In this document: one piece after another, positions 19,119 to 30,115 of the stretch | Layout: each line of letters starts with the position of its first letter | Position numbering within the stretch: the first letter of the stretch is position 1 | From: BS150m-G50 sp964501185 [NCBI: uncultured Bacteroidia bacterium] | Lineage (GTDB): Bacteria > CAIWAD01 > BS150m-G50 | Assembly (NCBI GenBank): GCA_964501185.1 | Contig: CAZCRT010000009.1 | Span: forward strand, 8,397-72,396 | Length of the DNA: 64,000 nucleotides | Direction: 5' to 3' | Made by a program: the position numbers and the translations under genes | Notes under the pieces: model-generated | Database searches by the model: none | What the model saw: only the letters and a program-made list of their open reading frames with translations | What the model was told of the DNA's origin: nothing

Positions 19119-19615
19119 CAGTCGCCTCCTGTTGTAATCAGTTTCCCGGCTTGCCCTCAGGGCTAGAGTATCCGGGATCATCCCCGCTGCAGCATTTGAC
19201 CGGGTAACCACATGAGAATTTACCCGGATGTCCTTCTGCCTTACACCAAAGTTGTAAGGGCTGTGATACATTTCCATCACAGTTTCTTGTAAAACGGCAG
19301 TGGGAGGAACTAAGGAGGTTGTCGTTTGGATTCAGATGCACATTTAGAAAATCTGGGGGGGGGATTAAAAGAGTAGACATAAAATTCACTTCGGCTCCAG
19401 ATGTAACTGGAATAGATGTAGTGAAGTGAATTTAGCAAACCAGCAGTTCAGAAACAACGGAAGCCGGATATGGCGAATATGAGGAGATAGATCAGAGAGA
19501 GCACACTCGGCAATCTGTTTTGTGATTTGTGTGCCTTTTGTGGCAAGAGATTTTGCATTCAGGGACTTAACCCCCAGATGACATTCTATCTGACCACGCT
19601 CACATCCTGCCCCCC
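19119..19615. other. Intergenic stretch without recognisable gene
   Basis: 497 bases between two minus-strand secreted-protein genes. The first 30 bases hold the AGGAGG of the broken beta-helix gene. I see no conserved short gene or strong terminator. A run of eight G residues lies near 19360. Confidence 0.5.
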
Positions 19616-22600
19616 CTACCGGATCAGTAACCCCCGCCGCGTATCGATCAGCCTGTTGTCAACCAGCAGCTGGTAGAAATAGATTCCGGAAGCGACTTCA
19701 TACCCGTTATTGTCAGCAGCGTTCCAGATAACCTGATGATAACCGCCCGGCAGAGCCAGATTCAGCAGCGAACCAACCTGTTGCCCCTTGATGTTATAGA
19801 TAACGATCTCCACCAGACTGGCCTGATGCTCCAACTGGAATTCGATGGTTGTAGTCGGGTTGAACGGATTGGGAAAATTGCCGATCAGCCCGGTTGTCAA
19901 TGGCAGCTGTTCAATCTCAACACCATCCCCCGGCTGCAGTACAAAGTCTACAGTAACCGTCTCGTTCAGGTTCACGCTCACATCCTGGACGGTTTCCGTC
20001 GCATATTCTTCCAGTGAAGCGGTCAGATCATAGGTGCCGACCGGTACCAGAAGCAGGTAATTACCATCAGTATCGGGGTGGGTGAAGTAGTCGCCAGCCG
20101 CGACCTGTACCTCTTCCACCAGGCCATCCCCATCTGCCAGTGTAACCAGACCATTGACGAAGCCATACCCCTGCGAACCTAGTCGCACCTCATCGATATA
20201 CCAGTTGCTGATATGGTAGGAATCACCGTTAATCACCCAGGCAATCTGGAAATTATCCGCCCCCACATCGGAATTGCTGATAACCAGGTTCTCTGTTGTA
20301 GCGTTGAGGTCTGCAGCCGGCCAGCTGTGAGCTGTCTGCCAGTTGATGCCGTCACTGGTTGTTTCAAGGCTTATCTCTATGGGGCCACCTTCATAGGTGA
20401 TTTTATGTTTGAATTCCAGTTCCAGGTCAGCATGGCCATGGGTGCTGACAGTTGGTGATATCAGCCGTTGCAGCGCCTCAGTCTGAAACATCCAGGCAAA
20501 CCGTGCCTCCGGTGCACTGCCACCTGCGTCGTCGGAATCGGAACCGAACCAGTTTATCACACCGGTAGATGAGGTGACGCTCCAGCCATCCGGAAGCCAT
20601 TCATCAAAGTTCTCTTCCAGCCAGACTGTCACCTGCGAGACCGGTAAAGCGATCTCCCCTGCTGCTGTGTAATCCAGGTCGGCATTCAGATTCCAGTGCA
20701 ACGCAACTATATGTTCCGAGGGTGTGTCCCCGTCAATGGAAAGATTGAAGACAGCAGTGTTGGTTTCACCACTCAGCAGTGCGTCAAATTCCCAGGTCGC
20801 GGAATTAATGGTCAGATAATCATCATCACTGGAGATTTCCAGAAGAGCATTGTAAGCATCTGCGCCACCCAGGTTTTGAAACGATATCAGTACATCAGCG
20901 GTCTCACCCGGATTGAGAACACCATTATCGCCATCATTGACAATTAAAGAGGTCTGTTCAACTACCGGGGCAAAAGCCCGCAGGAAAATATTGAATTCCC
21001 AGGTTTCCACTGCTGTAGTTACTGTCAGCAGCAACGGAATGACATGGTCGTCCGGCACGAACCGGCTGACGTCAAAACTGAAAGGTGTCAGGTTGATACC
21101 TGATTGCTCGCTGGGGATATCACTGTAAGCGGAGGTTGAATTGGCAAAGGTGATCAGGGTGTCACTGCAGGTGAGCTCCGCGCTGATACCGGTGGCCTCC
21201 TCAAGCCCGATGTTGGAAAGGGCGATATCAAGCTCCACCTGTTCCCCGTAATCTATGACCCCGTTATCATTCTCGTCGTACACAGTCATTTCACCCTGTA
21301 CCAGATAGGGGTCGTTGTGCAGGAGTGGATATCCGGTGAACAGGATAGCCATTTCGTCTTCAAGCGGCTTCGCAGCGGCAGGATAACTGCTGTTAAAAGT
21401 GTACTCCAGCCCGACAGTGCTGGTGTGATCTTCTATACCGACCGTAGCGTACTGGCCATGTGAGACATAGCCACCACCGTATGAGCCGACATCGACATTA
21501 TTCACAGTCTGGTACTGGAAGAGAATTCTGCTGTCACCGGTTGAAGTGGGATAATACAGCGGATCGTAGAGAATCGCCTGGAATGTCTCCGGCTGGCTGC
21601 CATAGTCATTCTGCAGGTGTGACCATTCCACCACGACGTAGTGCTGCGAGAGATCCTCGTAGTAGTAAACGCCACCACCGGCAATTTCCAGGTCATCCCA
21701 GAAGGGGGCGATCATCGGTGAGGGGCCACCGGGGCCGGGGATGTACCAGTTCATGAAGGAGTGATTGTCAGTATGACCGGGGCTGATCCAGCCATTGGAA
21801 CAGACGGTCAACTCGTTGTACTCTTCACCGTAGAAAACGAGGTTAAACGACAGATCCACATAATCGACACTACCGGTATCACCGTTGTCATAGAGGGAAA
21901 GCTCCACACCATCACCACCGTAAGTGGGGTCGATCTCCACCCAGTCGTAAAAGGGCACGTCTATATAACCGGTGTCACCATCATCGTAACAGCAGTAACC
22001 CCTGCTGTCCGGTCCAAGCGGATCGCTCTGTGTTACCTGTCCTACATCCAGCAGGAAGGTCACACTCTGATTGTAACCGGCAGGTGTGGTGATCTGCAGC
22101 TCCATGGTTGCCTGTGTCCCCGGCAGGGTCTGAGTGGAGGCGTGCAGACTGTAAACATCACCATCATTGCCGGCGTTTGAGCCGGCGGGGATATCACCGT
22201 AAAAACCGTTGTCATCCTCAATAGTGATACGGGCATGGTGTGAGGTCAGTGTGGCGCTGACAGCCTCGGCGTCAACTGTGCCACCGTTATGAAGCCGGAC
22301 AGTCAACTGAACGGTTTCACCCGGATCGAGGATACCATCGTCATCCAGCAACTCTACAGTGCCGGGATAGAGGTTGGGGGCCGCGATATAATGATAGCGT
22401 ATATCATGCCATTCGTTATCTGAGTCATCACTGACCATCAGGTCGAAACGGATTTCCTGTCCGCCCGGTGCATCCGCTGCCACAGTGAAGTCGAAATCAT
22501 CGCTGGAGAAGAGCTCAGTTGCCGGGGGGATGTCGCCGTAGTTCTCGCTGTTGTCACTGATAGTGATGTAATCGCTGCCGGAGGAAAGCTCTGCGCTGAC

Positions 22601-24736
22601 ACCGGTAGCAGTGGCACTGCCATGGTTGTAAAGACCCAGTTCGAATTCAATCTGCTCACCGGGATTGATCAAACCATCGTCATTGCCGGAAGATTCACCG
22701 GAGTTGTCATCATCGATCACACTATCTGAGATGTTGACGAACAGCTCCTCCTGTACAACTGTTACGCTGCCCAGATGTGGCCTGAAGTTGTGCCGGGTAA
22801 CGGTCAGATGTGCCTCACCCAGAACCTCCGCGGTTACCTCAACGCCAAGGTCAATCAGGCCGTTCTGGTCGGTCAGGCCGCTGGCAAAGAGTGCCCCGTC
22901 ATCCCGTGAAACGGTTACCCAGGCTTCCGGAAGTGGCGTGCCCTGGTCATCCTCCACCAGCACTTCCAGGAAACTGCTTCCTACCGGTAACTGACTGTCA
23001 TAGCTGACCAGCAGCTCCTGTGGAACACCGGTCCAGATTTCCATACCGGGATCACCCATCAGGTTATTCCAGTAGGAGAACTGATAAACCGCGTTAGCGG
23101 GATTCTGTGGATAGTTGAGGTAGAGGTTGAGTTTACCGCTGTTCAGTGCGCCACCGAGGTGGTAGATTTCATCGACGAAAATACCGTCGAAGATTCCCAT
23201 ATCGACGCAGTTGTTAAAGCAGGTGTGGGTACTGGTGGTGGCGGTGGCGATTGTCGCGATGGCACCCCGGGGCAGGCTGGGTGTACCGACACGGAGGAAT
23301 ACCTCGCTGCGCGCTTCTTCGAAGTAACTGGCAAAACTCCCCACACCACAGGTCAGGGTCACAACCACCGGCATCATGAAACCGTTATTCAGGTCATTTA
23401 TATGATAGTTGGTCCAGCCACTCATACCGTAGAAGCCCCGGTAGTTGAAGTAGCTCACACCGCTGTTTATACTGTTGGTAATATGATAAGTCCAGGAGCC
23501 GGAATATACCTCGGTACTTTCAATGCTGGTGTTATCACCGATCATGGCCGCTATCTGCCGCTTGGTGTCGATTACAGAGGGGCCGGAACTCCCGGGATCA
23601 CCCACCATCAACGCCTGATCGTACCAGCCGGTCTGCCCGGTCCAGGGATACCGCTCGTAGTTAAGTATCTTGGCAACGATTGTCTGCAGCTCGGTGATAC
23701 TGTCGAAGGAAAGCCTTCCGATGAAAGCGTCCGCCAGGATGTCATCACCATCGAGAAGAACATAGTAATGATCCCCCTCACCACCATCTACACTGCCGGC
23801 AGGCAGTGAATAACCACCCTCAGCATCACCAACCAGGCAGATGAATTCCGGTGGGTTCACCCAGTTGTCGTAAGCACCCTGAATATAGTTTTTGATACTG
23901 CTGGCAGATGAACCGGTCTCATCGGTACTGGCCAGATGAACTTCAAAACCCTTCTGTACTTTCCACTGAATCAGCGGTTCCAGATTGGTAAGGACTGTCT
24001 CGCTGCTGGGGTAGATAAACAGGTAACATGGCTGCTGGAAGTTTTCATCACGGCTATCGCGCTGCTGGTAGTTGAGCAGCTCGGAGCGATAGGTAGACTC
24101 AAAGTGGCGCGAATATGCACTGTTTGCAGACCGGCTGTTCACTCCACCCGTACCGGTAGTCGTAACACTGATTTCCATGTTGTTGATAACCCGCAGGCTT
24201 CGAGTCTGTGGATCATACTGGAAAGGGCTGACAGTAACCGCAACCACCCTTCTGTCACGCATAATCGCGGGGGTGCCGATCTGTACTAGCTCGGCCGGGA
24301 AAGGGTTACCGTTGTGGTAGAACTGCTCGTCAATTGCAAACCGTTGAGAGCCGGGTGTACTCTCGCTCTGTGGCGGTTGACAGGGATACAATACCAGATC
24401 GGTGATCTGCTCATCTTCCAGTATGTTAATCCTGAAAGTGACATCCCCCTGGTCGGGGATTGAGATCAGGCGTGTGAAAACAGGTAGTTCCGGTTTGCCG
24501 ATCAGGATTGATTCACCCGCGCCGGAACTGGAGAGTCTTTGAAAACTGCGGTTGTCAAGTGTGACTGTTTCCAGCTGGTAGCTTCCCAGTACAAAAGAAA
24601 CAGTGGTACTGTTTTCCCCGGCAGGACTGTACTGAAACAGGCTGTGGCCGATATTCTCATCGGGATCGGACTGGCTTGCCTGCAGGAGGGAAGTAAGAAT
24701 CAGGATCAGGATCATGGGGATTGAAAACCGCATCAA
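19616..24736 (-). CDS. Giant gingipain-like (peptidase C25) secreted protein with sorting domain, paralogue 1
   Basis: 1,706 residues. After the signal peptide come a C25-type propeptide region (about 30-230) and a peptidase C25 domain (about 240-620). The domain shows the conserved FICLVGDAEG, FIGRLSFDS and TLTCGVGSF stretches, the last holding the catalytic cysteine position. The GHG motif that carries the catalytic histidine in gingipains is replaced by RGFYG. Next are several Ig-like or CARDB-like repeats with an NPGEQIEFEL pattern, then a jelly-roll region near 1,440, a carboxypeptidase-regulatory-like domain and the sorting domain (GNFPNPFNPTTTIEF). It forms a tandem pair with the gene at 24884, sharing domain order and long identical motifs. 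Proteolytic activity is therefore uncertain. Confidence 0.87.
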   Translation of the reverse strand: MMRFSIPMILILILTSLLQASQSDPDENIGHSLFQYSPAGENSTTVSFVLGSYQLETVTLDNRSFQRLSSSGAGESILIGKPELPVFTRLISIPDQGDVTFRINILEDEQITDLVLYPCQPPQSESTPGSQRFAIDEQFYHNGNPFPAELVQIGTPAIMRDRRVVAVTVSPFQYDPQTRSLRVINNMEISVTTTGTGGVNSRSANSAYSRHFESTYRSELLNYQQRDSRDENFQQPCYLFIYPSSETVLTNLEPLIQWKVQKGFEVHLASTDETGSSASSIKNYIQGAYDNWVNPPEFICLVGDAEGGYSLPAGSVDGGEGDHYYVLLDGDDILADAFIGRLSFDSITELQTIVAKILNYERYPWTGQTGWYDQALMVGDPGSSGPSVIDTKRQIAAMIGDNTSIESTEVYSGSWTYHITNSINSGVSYFNYRGFYGMSGWTNYHINDLNNGFMMPVVVTLTCGVGSFASYFEEARSEVFLRVGTPSLPRGAIATIATATTSTHTCFNNCVDMGIFDGIFVDEIYHLGGALNSGKLNLYLNYPQNPANAVYQFSYWNNLMGDPGMEIWTGVPQELLVSYDSQLPVGSSFLEVLVEDDQGTPLPEAWVTVSRDDGALFASGLTDQNGLIDLGVEVTAEVLGEAHLTVTRHNFRPHLGSVTVVQEELFVNISDSVIDDDNSGESSGNDDGLINPGEQIEFELGLYNHGSATATGVSAELSSGSDYITISDNSENYGDIPPATELFSSDDFDFTVAADAPGGQEIRFDLMVSDDSDNEWHDIRYHYIAAPNLYPGTVELLDDDGILDPGETVQLTVRLHNGGTVDAEAVSATLTSHHARITIEDDNGFYGDIPAGSNAGNDGDVYSLHASTQTLPGTQATMELQITTPAGYNQSVTFLLDVGQVTQSDPLGPDSRGYCCYDDGDTGYIDVPFYDWVEIDPTYGGDGVELSLYDNGDTGSVDYVDLSFNLVFYGEEYNELTVCSNGWISPGHTDNHSFMNWYIPGPGGPSPMIAPFWDDLEIAGGGVYYYEDLSQHYVVVEWSHLQNDYGSQPETFQAILYDPLYYPTSTGDSRILFQYQTVNNVDVGSYGGGYVSHGQYATVGIEDHTSTVGLEYTFNSSYPAAAKPLEDEMAILFTGYPLLHNDPYLVQGEMTVYDENDNGVIDYGEQVELDIALSNIGLEEATGISAELTCSDTLITFANSTSAYSDIPSEQSGINLTPFSFDVSRFVPDDHVIPLLLTVTTAVETWEFNIFLRAFAPVVEQTSLIVNDGDNGVLNPGETADVLISFQNLGGADAYNALLEISSDDDYLTINSATWEFDALLSGETNTAVFNLSIDGDTPSEHIVALHWNLNADLDYTAAGEIALPVSQVTVWLEENFDEWLPDGWSVTSSTGVINWFGSDSDDAGGSAPEARFAWMFQTEALQRLISPTVSTHGHADLELEFKHKITYEGGPIEISLETTSDGINWQTAHSWPAADLNATTENLVISNSDVGADNFQIAWVINGDSYHISNWYIDEVRLGSQGYGFVNGLVTLADGDGLVEEVQVAAGDYFTHPDTDGNYLLLVPVGTYDLTASLEEYATETVQDVSVNLNETVTVDFVLQPGDGVEIEQLPLTTGLIGNFPNPFNPTTTIEFQLEHQASLVEIVIYNIKGQQVGSLLNLALPGGYHQVIWNAADNNGYEVASGIYFYQLLVDNRLIDTRRGLLIR

Positions 24737-24790
24737 GGCCTCTCTTTTGGAAATACTCGATAATCGAGTTGCTGTACATTCTGACTATGA

Positions 24791-24828
24791 ACAAAAACCC
24801 CTGGTCTTTGATACCAGAGGCTTTTTGT
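24791..24828. terminator. Bidirectional intrinsic terminator
   Basis: CCCCTGGT (24798-24805) pairs with ACCAGAGG (24813-24820) with one mismatch, around a seven-base loop. A CTTTTT tract follows on the plus strand and a GTTTTT tract on the minus strand. It lies between the two gingipain-like genes and probably ends transcription of the upstream one (24884-29998). Confidence 0.75.
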
Positions 24829-24883
24829 AGTAAAGACGAAACAAATCTACACTAAACTTGACCACAAGGAACAGGTTTTTCAT

Positions 24884-27800
24884 CTACCTCAACAATAACA
24901 TCCGTCGGGTTTCAATCAGTTTACTGTCCACACGCAGCTGATAGAAATAGATACCGGAGGCAATCTGTCTTCCGCTGCCGTTGGTGGCATTCCAGGTGAA
25001 ATCATAGTAACCGGCCGGCTGAGAATGGTTGAGCAGGCTGTTCACACGCTGGCCGGTAATGTTGTAAATTGCAATCTCCACGCTGCCGGCAGGTACCGCC
25101 AGAGCGTACTCGAATGTTGTGGACGGGTTGAAAGGATTGGGGTAATTGCCGATCAGCTCCGTAACCAGCGGAATCATATTGTCTGCAACATCCTGCAATG
25201 GCTCCAGCAGCAAGTCAACAATTGTAGATTCGTTAACCTGAACGACCACCCCCTCCACGGTAACAGGTGTATAACCCTCCAGAGAGGCAGTCAGATCATA
25301 GCTGCCCTCCGGCAGCAGCAGCATGTATTCACCTTCTGGGTCGGGATGGGTCACATTGCCACCGGCCACAACCTGAACATCTTCAACATCGCCGCTTCCA
25401 CCGTCAAGAGTGATAGTGCCACGGATAAATCCATAACCGGGCGCACCCAACGCAACATCATCAACACTCCACCAGTTGATATTGTAGGAATCGCCATCAA
25501 AAACCCAGGCAACCTGAAAACTGGCTGAACCGACATCACCATTGCTGATAACGATCTGCTCTGTAGTTGGATTCAGGGTAGCTGCGGGCCAGCTGGTCAC
25601 TGTGTTCCAGTTGTCACCATCAGAGGTCGTTTCCAGCCTCAGCTCATAGGGGCCATCGTAGTGGTTGACAGTATGCTTGAATTCAAGCTCCAGATCGCTG
25701 TGGCCGAGAGTATTCAGTGCAGGTGTGATAAGGCGTTGAGTTGCGGTAGTTGAGGGAGACCAGGTAAACTGAGCCTCCGGAGGAGCCCCACCTGCATTAT
25801 TGGAATTGGCGCTGGCCCAGTTGATCTGTCCGGAACTGGAGGTCGTTGTCCATCCATCCGGCAACCAGCTGCTGAAATCCTCCTCCAGCCAGACACCAAC
25901 CTGTGCGATCGGAACTGAAATCACTCCGTCGGCAGTGTAGTCGATATCAGCGGTAAGGGTCCAGTTCAGCAGGGCAATGTGTCCGATTGGAGCTTCTTCA
26001 GCGGCAGAGATGTTGAAGGTGGCAGTATGGGTTTCCCCACCCGGCAGGATTTCGAAATCGAAAGAGGTGGTGTTAAGTGTCAGGTATTCGTCCTCAGTCG
26101 CGATTTCCACAGTAGCATTGTAGGCCGCGGCTCCCCCCTGGTTGATAAAAGAGATCAACGCATCCGCGGTTTCACCCGGATCAAAGACCCCGTTATTACC
26201 ATCGTCGGCATACAGTGAACCGTAAGTGATCAGGGGAGCATTGCCCTGGAGGGCAAAATTGAACTCCCAGCTATCATCAGAACCGGTGACGCTCAGCAGC
26301 AGTGGGATCGCATGGTTGTCCGGTATGGTGCCGTCAACCTCAAAGCTGAATGGTACCAGATTGGTACCGGCAGCCTCGCTGGGAATATCGTTGTAACCGG
26401 AGCTGCCGTTGATCATGGTGATCAGGGGATCAGTAGTCGAGAGCTCTGCACTGATACCGGTGGCGTTATCAAGGCCAAGATTATTCAGGTTGATATCCAG
26501 ATTGATCAGCTCACCATAGTCGATTGCACCATCACCACCACTGTCATTAATTGTCAGTTCACCCAGAACCAGGAAAGGACCGTCATGCAGAACCGGATAA
26601 CCGGTGAACAGAATAGCCATCTCGTTTTCAAGCGGTTTAGCCGCAGTGGGATAGTTGTTGTTGAAGGTGTACTCCAGACCAACTGTACCGCTTTGGTCTT
26701 CGATACCGACGGTAGCATACTGACCGTGGTAGACATAGCCGCCACCGTATTGACCGACATCGTTATTGTTCACCGTCTGGTACTGGAACAGTATCTGGCT
26801 GTCCCCGGTGGAGGTCGGATAGTACAGTGGATCGTAGATAATTACCTGGAAGGTTTCCTCGTCGTTGCTCCAGTCGTTACTGAGGTGCGACCACTCCACC
26901 ACGAAATAATGCTGGACAGGATCGCTGTAGATATAGACATCCCCTGACCCGGTCCTGAGATCATCCCAGAAGGGGGCAATCATCGGTGAGGGGCCACCGG
27001 GTCCCGGAATGTACCAGTTCATGAAGGATTCATTGTCAGTACCACCGGGACATATCCAGCCGTTGGAACAGACGGTCATGCTGTTGTAGTCCACACCGTA
27101 AAAACGGAAGGTAAAGCCGATATCTTCAGAGTTAACATCAGCGATTGAGCCCATATTCCCGGAATCACTCAGCGGAAGATCGTCACCCAGCCCTTCGGCG
27201 ATTTCAATCCAGTCATAGACCGGGGCGTTGTAGTACTCAGTATCCCCGTCATCGTAGACGCAATAACCGTAGCTGTCCGGCCCGAGCGGATCAGTCACCG
27301 TCACCAGGCCAACCTCCATCAGGAAGGTAACACTCTGTTCATAACCGGCAGGGTTTGTGAGTTGCAGTTCCAGCATAACCTGTGTTCCGGGCAGGATTAT
27401 GGAAGAAGCGGTCAGCTCAAAAGTATCACCGTTATTGGTCACCTCGCCACCGGCCGGGATGTCACCCCAATAGCCGGCAGCATCTTCGACAGTAATACGA
27501 GGATGATGGGAGATCAGCTCGGCAGTGATTGAATTGGCCGTAACTGTACCACCATTACGCAGTGTGACCTGCAGCTGGGCGGTTTCTCCCGGATCCAGAA
27601 TCCCGTTATCGCTGATGACTTCCCACTCTTCAGGATGCAGGTTGGGACCCGCTACATTGATGTACAGGATGTCATGCCACTCGTTGAGGTCGAGATCGCT
27701 GATCAAAAGATCGAGACGCAGTTCCATGCCCCCGAGGGCGTTGTCCGCGATTGTAAAACCGAAATCATCATCGGAGTCAACGGTTCCCCCGGCAGGGATA

Positions 27801-29998
27801 TTACCATAATTCTCGTTGTCATCAGTCAGGGTGAGATAATCACTGGAACTGGAAAGAACTGCGGAGACATCTTCGGTTGCATCACTGCCGTGATTGCGCA
27901 GGCTTAAGTTCAGTTCGATCTGCTCTCCCGGATTGGCAACTCCGTCACCGTTACCGGAAGACTCACCGGAATTGTCATCATCGATGATCTGGTTCTCGAT
28001 ACTGATATGCTGAGCCTGCTGACCGATGGTGAAGTTGCCCAGGTGTGGCTGGAAATCATGGCGGGTAACAACAAGGTGTACTGCTCCTTCATCATCAGTA
28101 GCGATCGGGAGTGTGATTCTGCCATCACCGTCTGTCAGACCGGTGGCGAAAAGCTCGTCATCATCCCGGCTGACCGTAACCCAGGCTTCAGACAGTGGAT
28201 CGCCAATGTCATCTGCCACCAGCACTTCCAGATAGTTGCTTCCCAGTGCTACCTGATTGTCGTAACTGACCAGCAGCTCCTGTGGTACACCGGTCCAGAC
28301 CTCCATACCCGGGTCACCCATCAGGTTATTCCAATAGGAGAACTGAAAAACTGCGTTGGACGGATTCTGCGGGTAACTGAGATAGAGATCCAGCTTACCG
28401 TTGTTGAGAGCGCCACCGAGATGATAAATACCTTCGTTGAAGATACCGCCGAAGATACCCATATCGACACAGTTATTAAAACAGGTATGGGTGGACAGAG
28501 TGGCGGTTCCGATCGCTGCAATAGCCCCTTTTGGCAGGGTCGGTGTGCCGGCCCTCAGAAAAACTTCACTCCTTGCTTCCTCCCAGCTGCTGTTAAAATC
28601 ACCGGTACCACAGGTCAGGAATACTGCCACCGGCAGCATGAATCCATTATTCAAACCGTTTGTATCACTGTTATCCCAGCCACTCATACCGTAATAACCG
28701 CGGTAATTGAAATAGCTGGTGCCTGCATTGATGTTGTTGCGAATCTGTGTAACCCAGGAGCCGGTATAGACCTCATCACATTCGAATTCAGGATAATTGT
28801 ATGTGATCATATCCGAGATCTGTTGCTTGGTGTCAACACAGGAGGGGCCGGAAGAACCGGGGTCACCCACCATCAGCGCCTGATGGTACCATCCCGTCTG
28901 GCCGAGATAGGGCTCACGCTCGTAGTTCAGAATTTTGTTGACGATTGCCTGAAGTTGTGTTATGGAATCAAAAGAAAGCCGGCCGATAAATGCATCTGCC
29001 AGAATATCATCTCCATCGAGACGGACATAATACTGGTCCCCGGCACCACCACTTATGCTGCTGGTGGGGATCGAATAGCTTCCTTCGGCGTCACCTACCA
29101 GACAGATGAATTCCGGTGGATTGGGCCAATCATCATAAGCATCCTGGATATAGTTCTTAATGCTCGATGCGCTGCCACCGGTCTCAGATGTGTTGGCAAC
29201 ATGTACTTCATAGCCTTTCTGCCGTTTCCAATCCAGCAGCGGTTCCAGATTTGTATAAACAGTCTCACTGGTGGGGTAGATGAACAGATAACAGGGCTGC
29301 TGAAACTCCCCGTCCCGTTCCTCACGGGAACTGTTGTTGAGTATTGCTGACTTAAAGGTGCTCTTAAACGCCCGGGATGCCGGCTTTTCGGACAGGAGGC
29401 GATTCTTGCCCCCACTACTGCTGGTGGCCAGTACCATTTCGAGATTACTTACAATGCGTAAATCACCGGTGCGGGGATCAAACTGAAAAGGGTTAACCGT
29501 AACGGCTACTACCCGCGTGCCACGCATGATGGCCGGTTCACCCAGATCAACCGTTGTAGCTGGAAATGTGGAGCCCCCATCATAAAACTGTTCGTCGATG
29601 ATCAGTTGTGGATCGTAGAGCTGGCTTTCGCTACGCAGTTTCTGACTGGGGTAGATGTTCATGCCCGGGAGGATATGGTCAGTAACACCGGTAATTTCAA
29701 CCGTTACGGTTCCACGGTCAGGTATCGCGAGCAGGCGTGTAAACCGGGGCAGAGAGGGTTTGCCAACCTCGAGAAATTCACCTTCACCATCATAGGAAAG
29801 CTTTTGAAAGGTCTGGCCTTCCTGGGAAACAGTTTCCAACTGGTAACCGTCCAAGGTGAAATTGAGCTCGATTCTGTCATTTCCAACAGAAGTAAACTCA
29901 AACAGACCGCTGTCTGTGTTTCCCGGTAGTTCTACCCGGCTTCCCCATGAGGTGACAGGAATGAGGAGAATAATAATAAAAATGAGTGAATTTCGCAT
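24884..29998 (-). CDS. Giant gingipain-like (peptidase C25) secreted protein with sorting domain, paralogue 2
   Basis: About 1,704 residues from ATG 29998, chosen because GAGGA lies five bases upstream and the signal peptide then starts cleanly (MRNSLIFIIILLIPVTSWG). An earlier start would add 39 residues without signal character. Domain order equals that of the neighbour: propeptide, C25 domain (FICLVGDAEGSYS, FIGRLSFDS, FLTCGTGDF), Ig/CARDB-like repeats with NPGEQIELNL, jelly-roll, carboxypeptidase-regulatory-like domain and sorting domain (GNYPNPFNPSTTFEY). The histidine of the GHG motif is again replaced (RGYYG). The pair arose by tandem duplication. Substrate and activity are unknown. 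Confidence 0.87.
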   Translation of the reverse strand: MRNSLIFIIILLIPVTSWGSRVELPGNTDSGLFEFTSVGNDRIELNFTLDGYQLETVSQEGQTFQKLSYDGEGEFLEVGKPSLPRFTRLLAIPDRGTVTVEITGVTDHILPGMNIYPSQKLRSESQLYDPQLIIDEQFYDGGSTFPATTVDLGEPAIMRGTRVVAVTVNPFQFDPRTGDLRIVSNLEMVLATSSSGGKNRLLSEKPASRAFKSTFKSAILNNSSREERDGEFQQPCYLFIYPTSETVYTNLEPLLDWKRQKGYEVHVANTSETGGSASSIKNYIQDAYDDWPNPPEFICLVGDAEGSYSIPTSSISGGAGDQYYVRLDGDDILADAFIGRLSFDSITQLQAIVNKILNYEREPYLGQTGWYHQALMVGDPGSSGPSCVDTKQQISDMITYNYPEFECDEVYTGSWVTQIRNNINAGTSYFNYRGYYGMSGWDNSDTNGLNNGFMLPVAVFLTCGTGDFNSSWEEARSEVFLRAGTPTLPKGAIAAIGTATLSTHTCFNNCVDMGIFGGIFNEGIYHLGGALNNGKLDLYLSYPQNPSNAVFQFSYWNNLMGDPGMEVWTGVPQELLVSYDNQVALGSNYLEVLVADDIGDPLSEAWVTVSRDDDELFATGLTDGDGRITLPIATDDEGAVHLVVTRHDFQPHLGNFTIGQQAQHISIENQIIDDDNSGESSGNGDGVANPGEQIELNLSLRNHGSDATEDVSAVLSSSSDYLTLTDDNENYGNIPAGGTVDSDDDFGFTIADNALGGMELRLDLLISDLDLNEWHDILYINVAGPNLHPEEWEVISDNGILDPGETAQLQVTLRNGGTVTANSITAELISHHPRITVEDAAGYWGDIPAGGEVTNNGDTFELTASSIILPGTQVMLELQLTNPAGYEQSVTFLMEVGLVTVTDPLGPDSYGYCVYDDGDTEYYNAPVYDWIEIAEGLGDDLPLSDSGNMGSIADVNSEDIGFTFRFYGVDYNSMTVCSNGWICPGGTDNESFMNWYIPGPGGPSPMIAPFWDDLRTGSGDVYIYSDPVQHYFVVEWSHLSNDWSNDEETFQVIIYDPLYYPTSTGDSQILFQYQTVNNNDVGQYGGGYVYHGQYATVGIEDQSGTVGLEYTFNNNYPTAAKPLENEMAILFTGYPVLHDGPFLVLGELTINDSGGDGAIDYGELINLDINLNNLGLDNATGISAELSTTDPLITMINGSSGYNDIPSEAAGTNLVPFSFEVDGTIPDNHAIPLLLSVTGSDDSWEFNFALQGNAPLITYGSLYADDGNNGVFDPGETADALISFINQGGAAAYNATVEIATEDEYLTLNTTSFDFEILPGGETHTATFNISAAEEAPIGHIALLNWTLTADIDYTADGVISVPIAQVGVWLEEDFSSWLPDGWTTTSSSGQINWASANSNNAGGAPPEAQFTWSPSTTATQRLITPALNTLGHSDLELEFKHTVNHYDGPYELRLETTSDGDNWNTVTSWPAATLNPTTEQIVISNGDVGSASFQVAWVFDGDSYNINWWSVDDVALGAPGYGFIRGTITLDGGSGDVEDVQVVAGGNVTHPDPEGEYMLLLPEGSYDLTASLEGYTPVTVEGVVVQVNESTIVDLLLEPLQDVADNMIPLVTELIGNYPNPFNPSTTFEYALAVPAGSVEIAIYNITGQRVNSLLNHSQPAGYYDFTWNATNGSGRQIASGIYFYQLRVDSKLIETRRMLLLR

Positions 29999-30115
29999 TT
30001 TGTCCTCGTTATTGGCTATAACTGTAACAGCAAGCCAACTGCATATTTCGTGCCAACGGTTGTTTCCCGGCCTGATACAATTCAGGGCTCCCCGCCCATC
30101 CGCACCGCTTTCCAA

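Noticed and set aside
28007-29350. Long plus-strand reading frame of 447 codons opposite the gingipain-like gene
   Set aside because: It mirrors the codon pattern of the real gene, has no signal peptide, domain or ribosome binding site.
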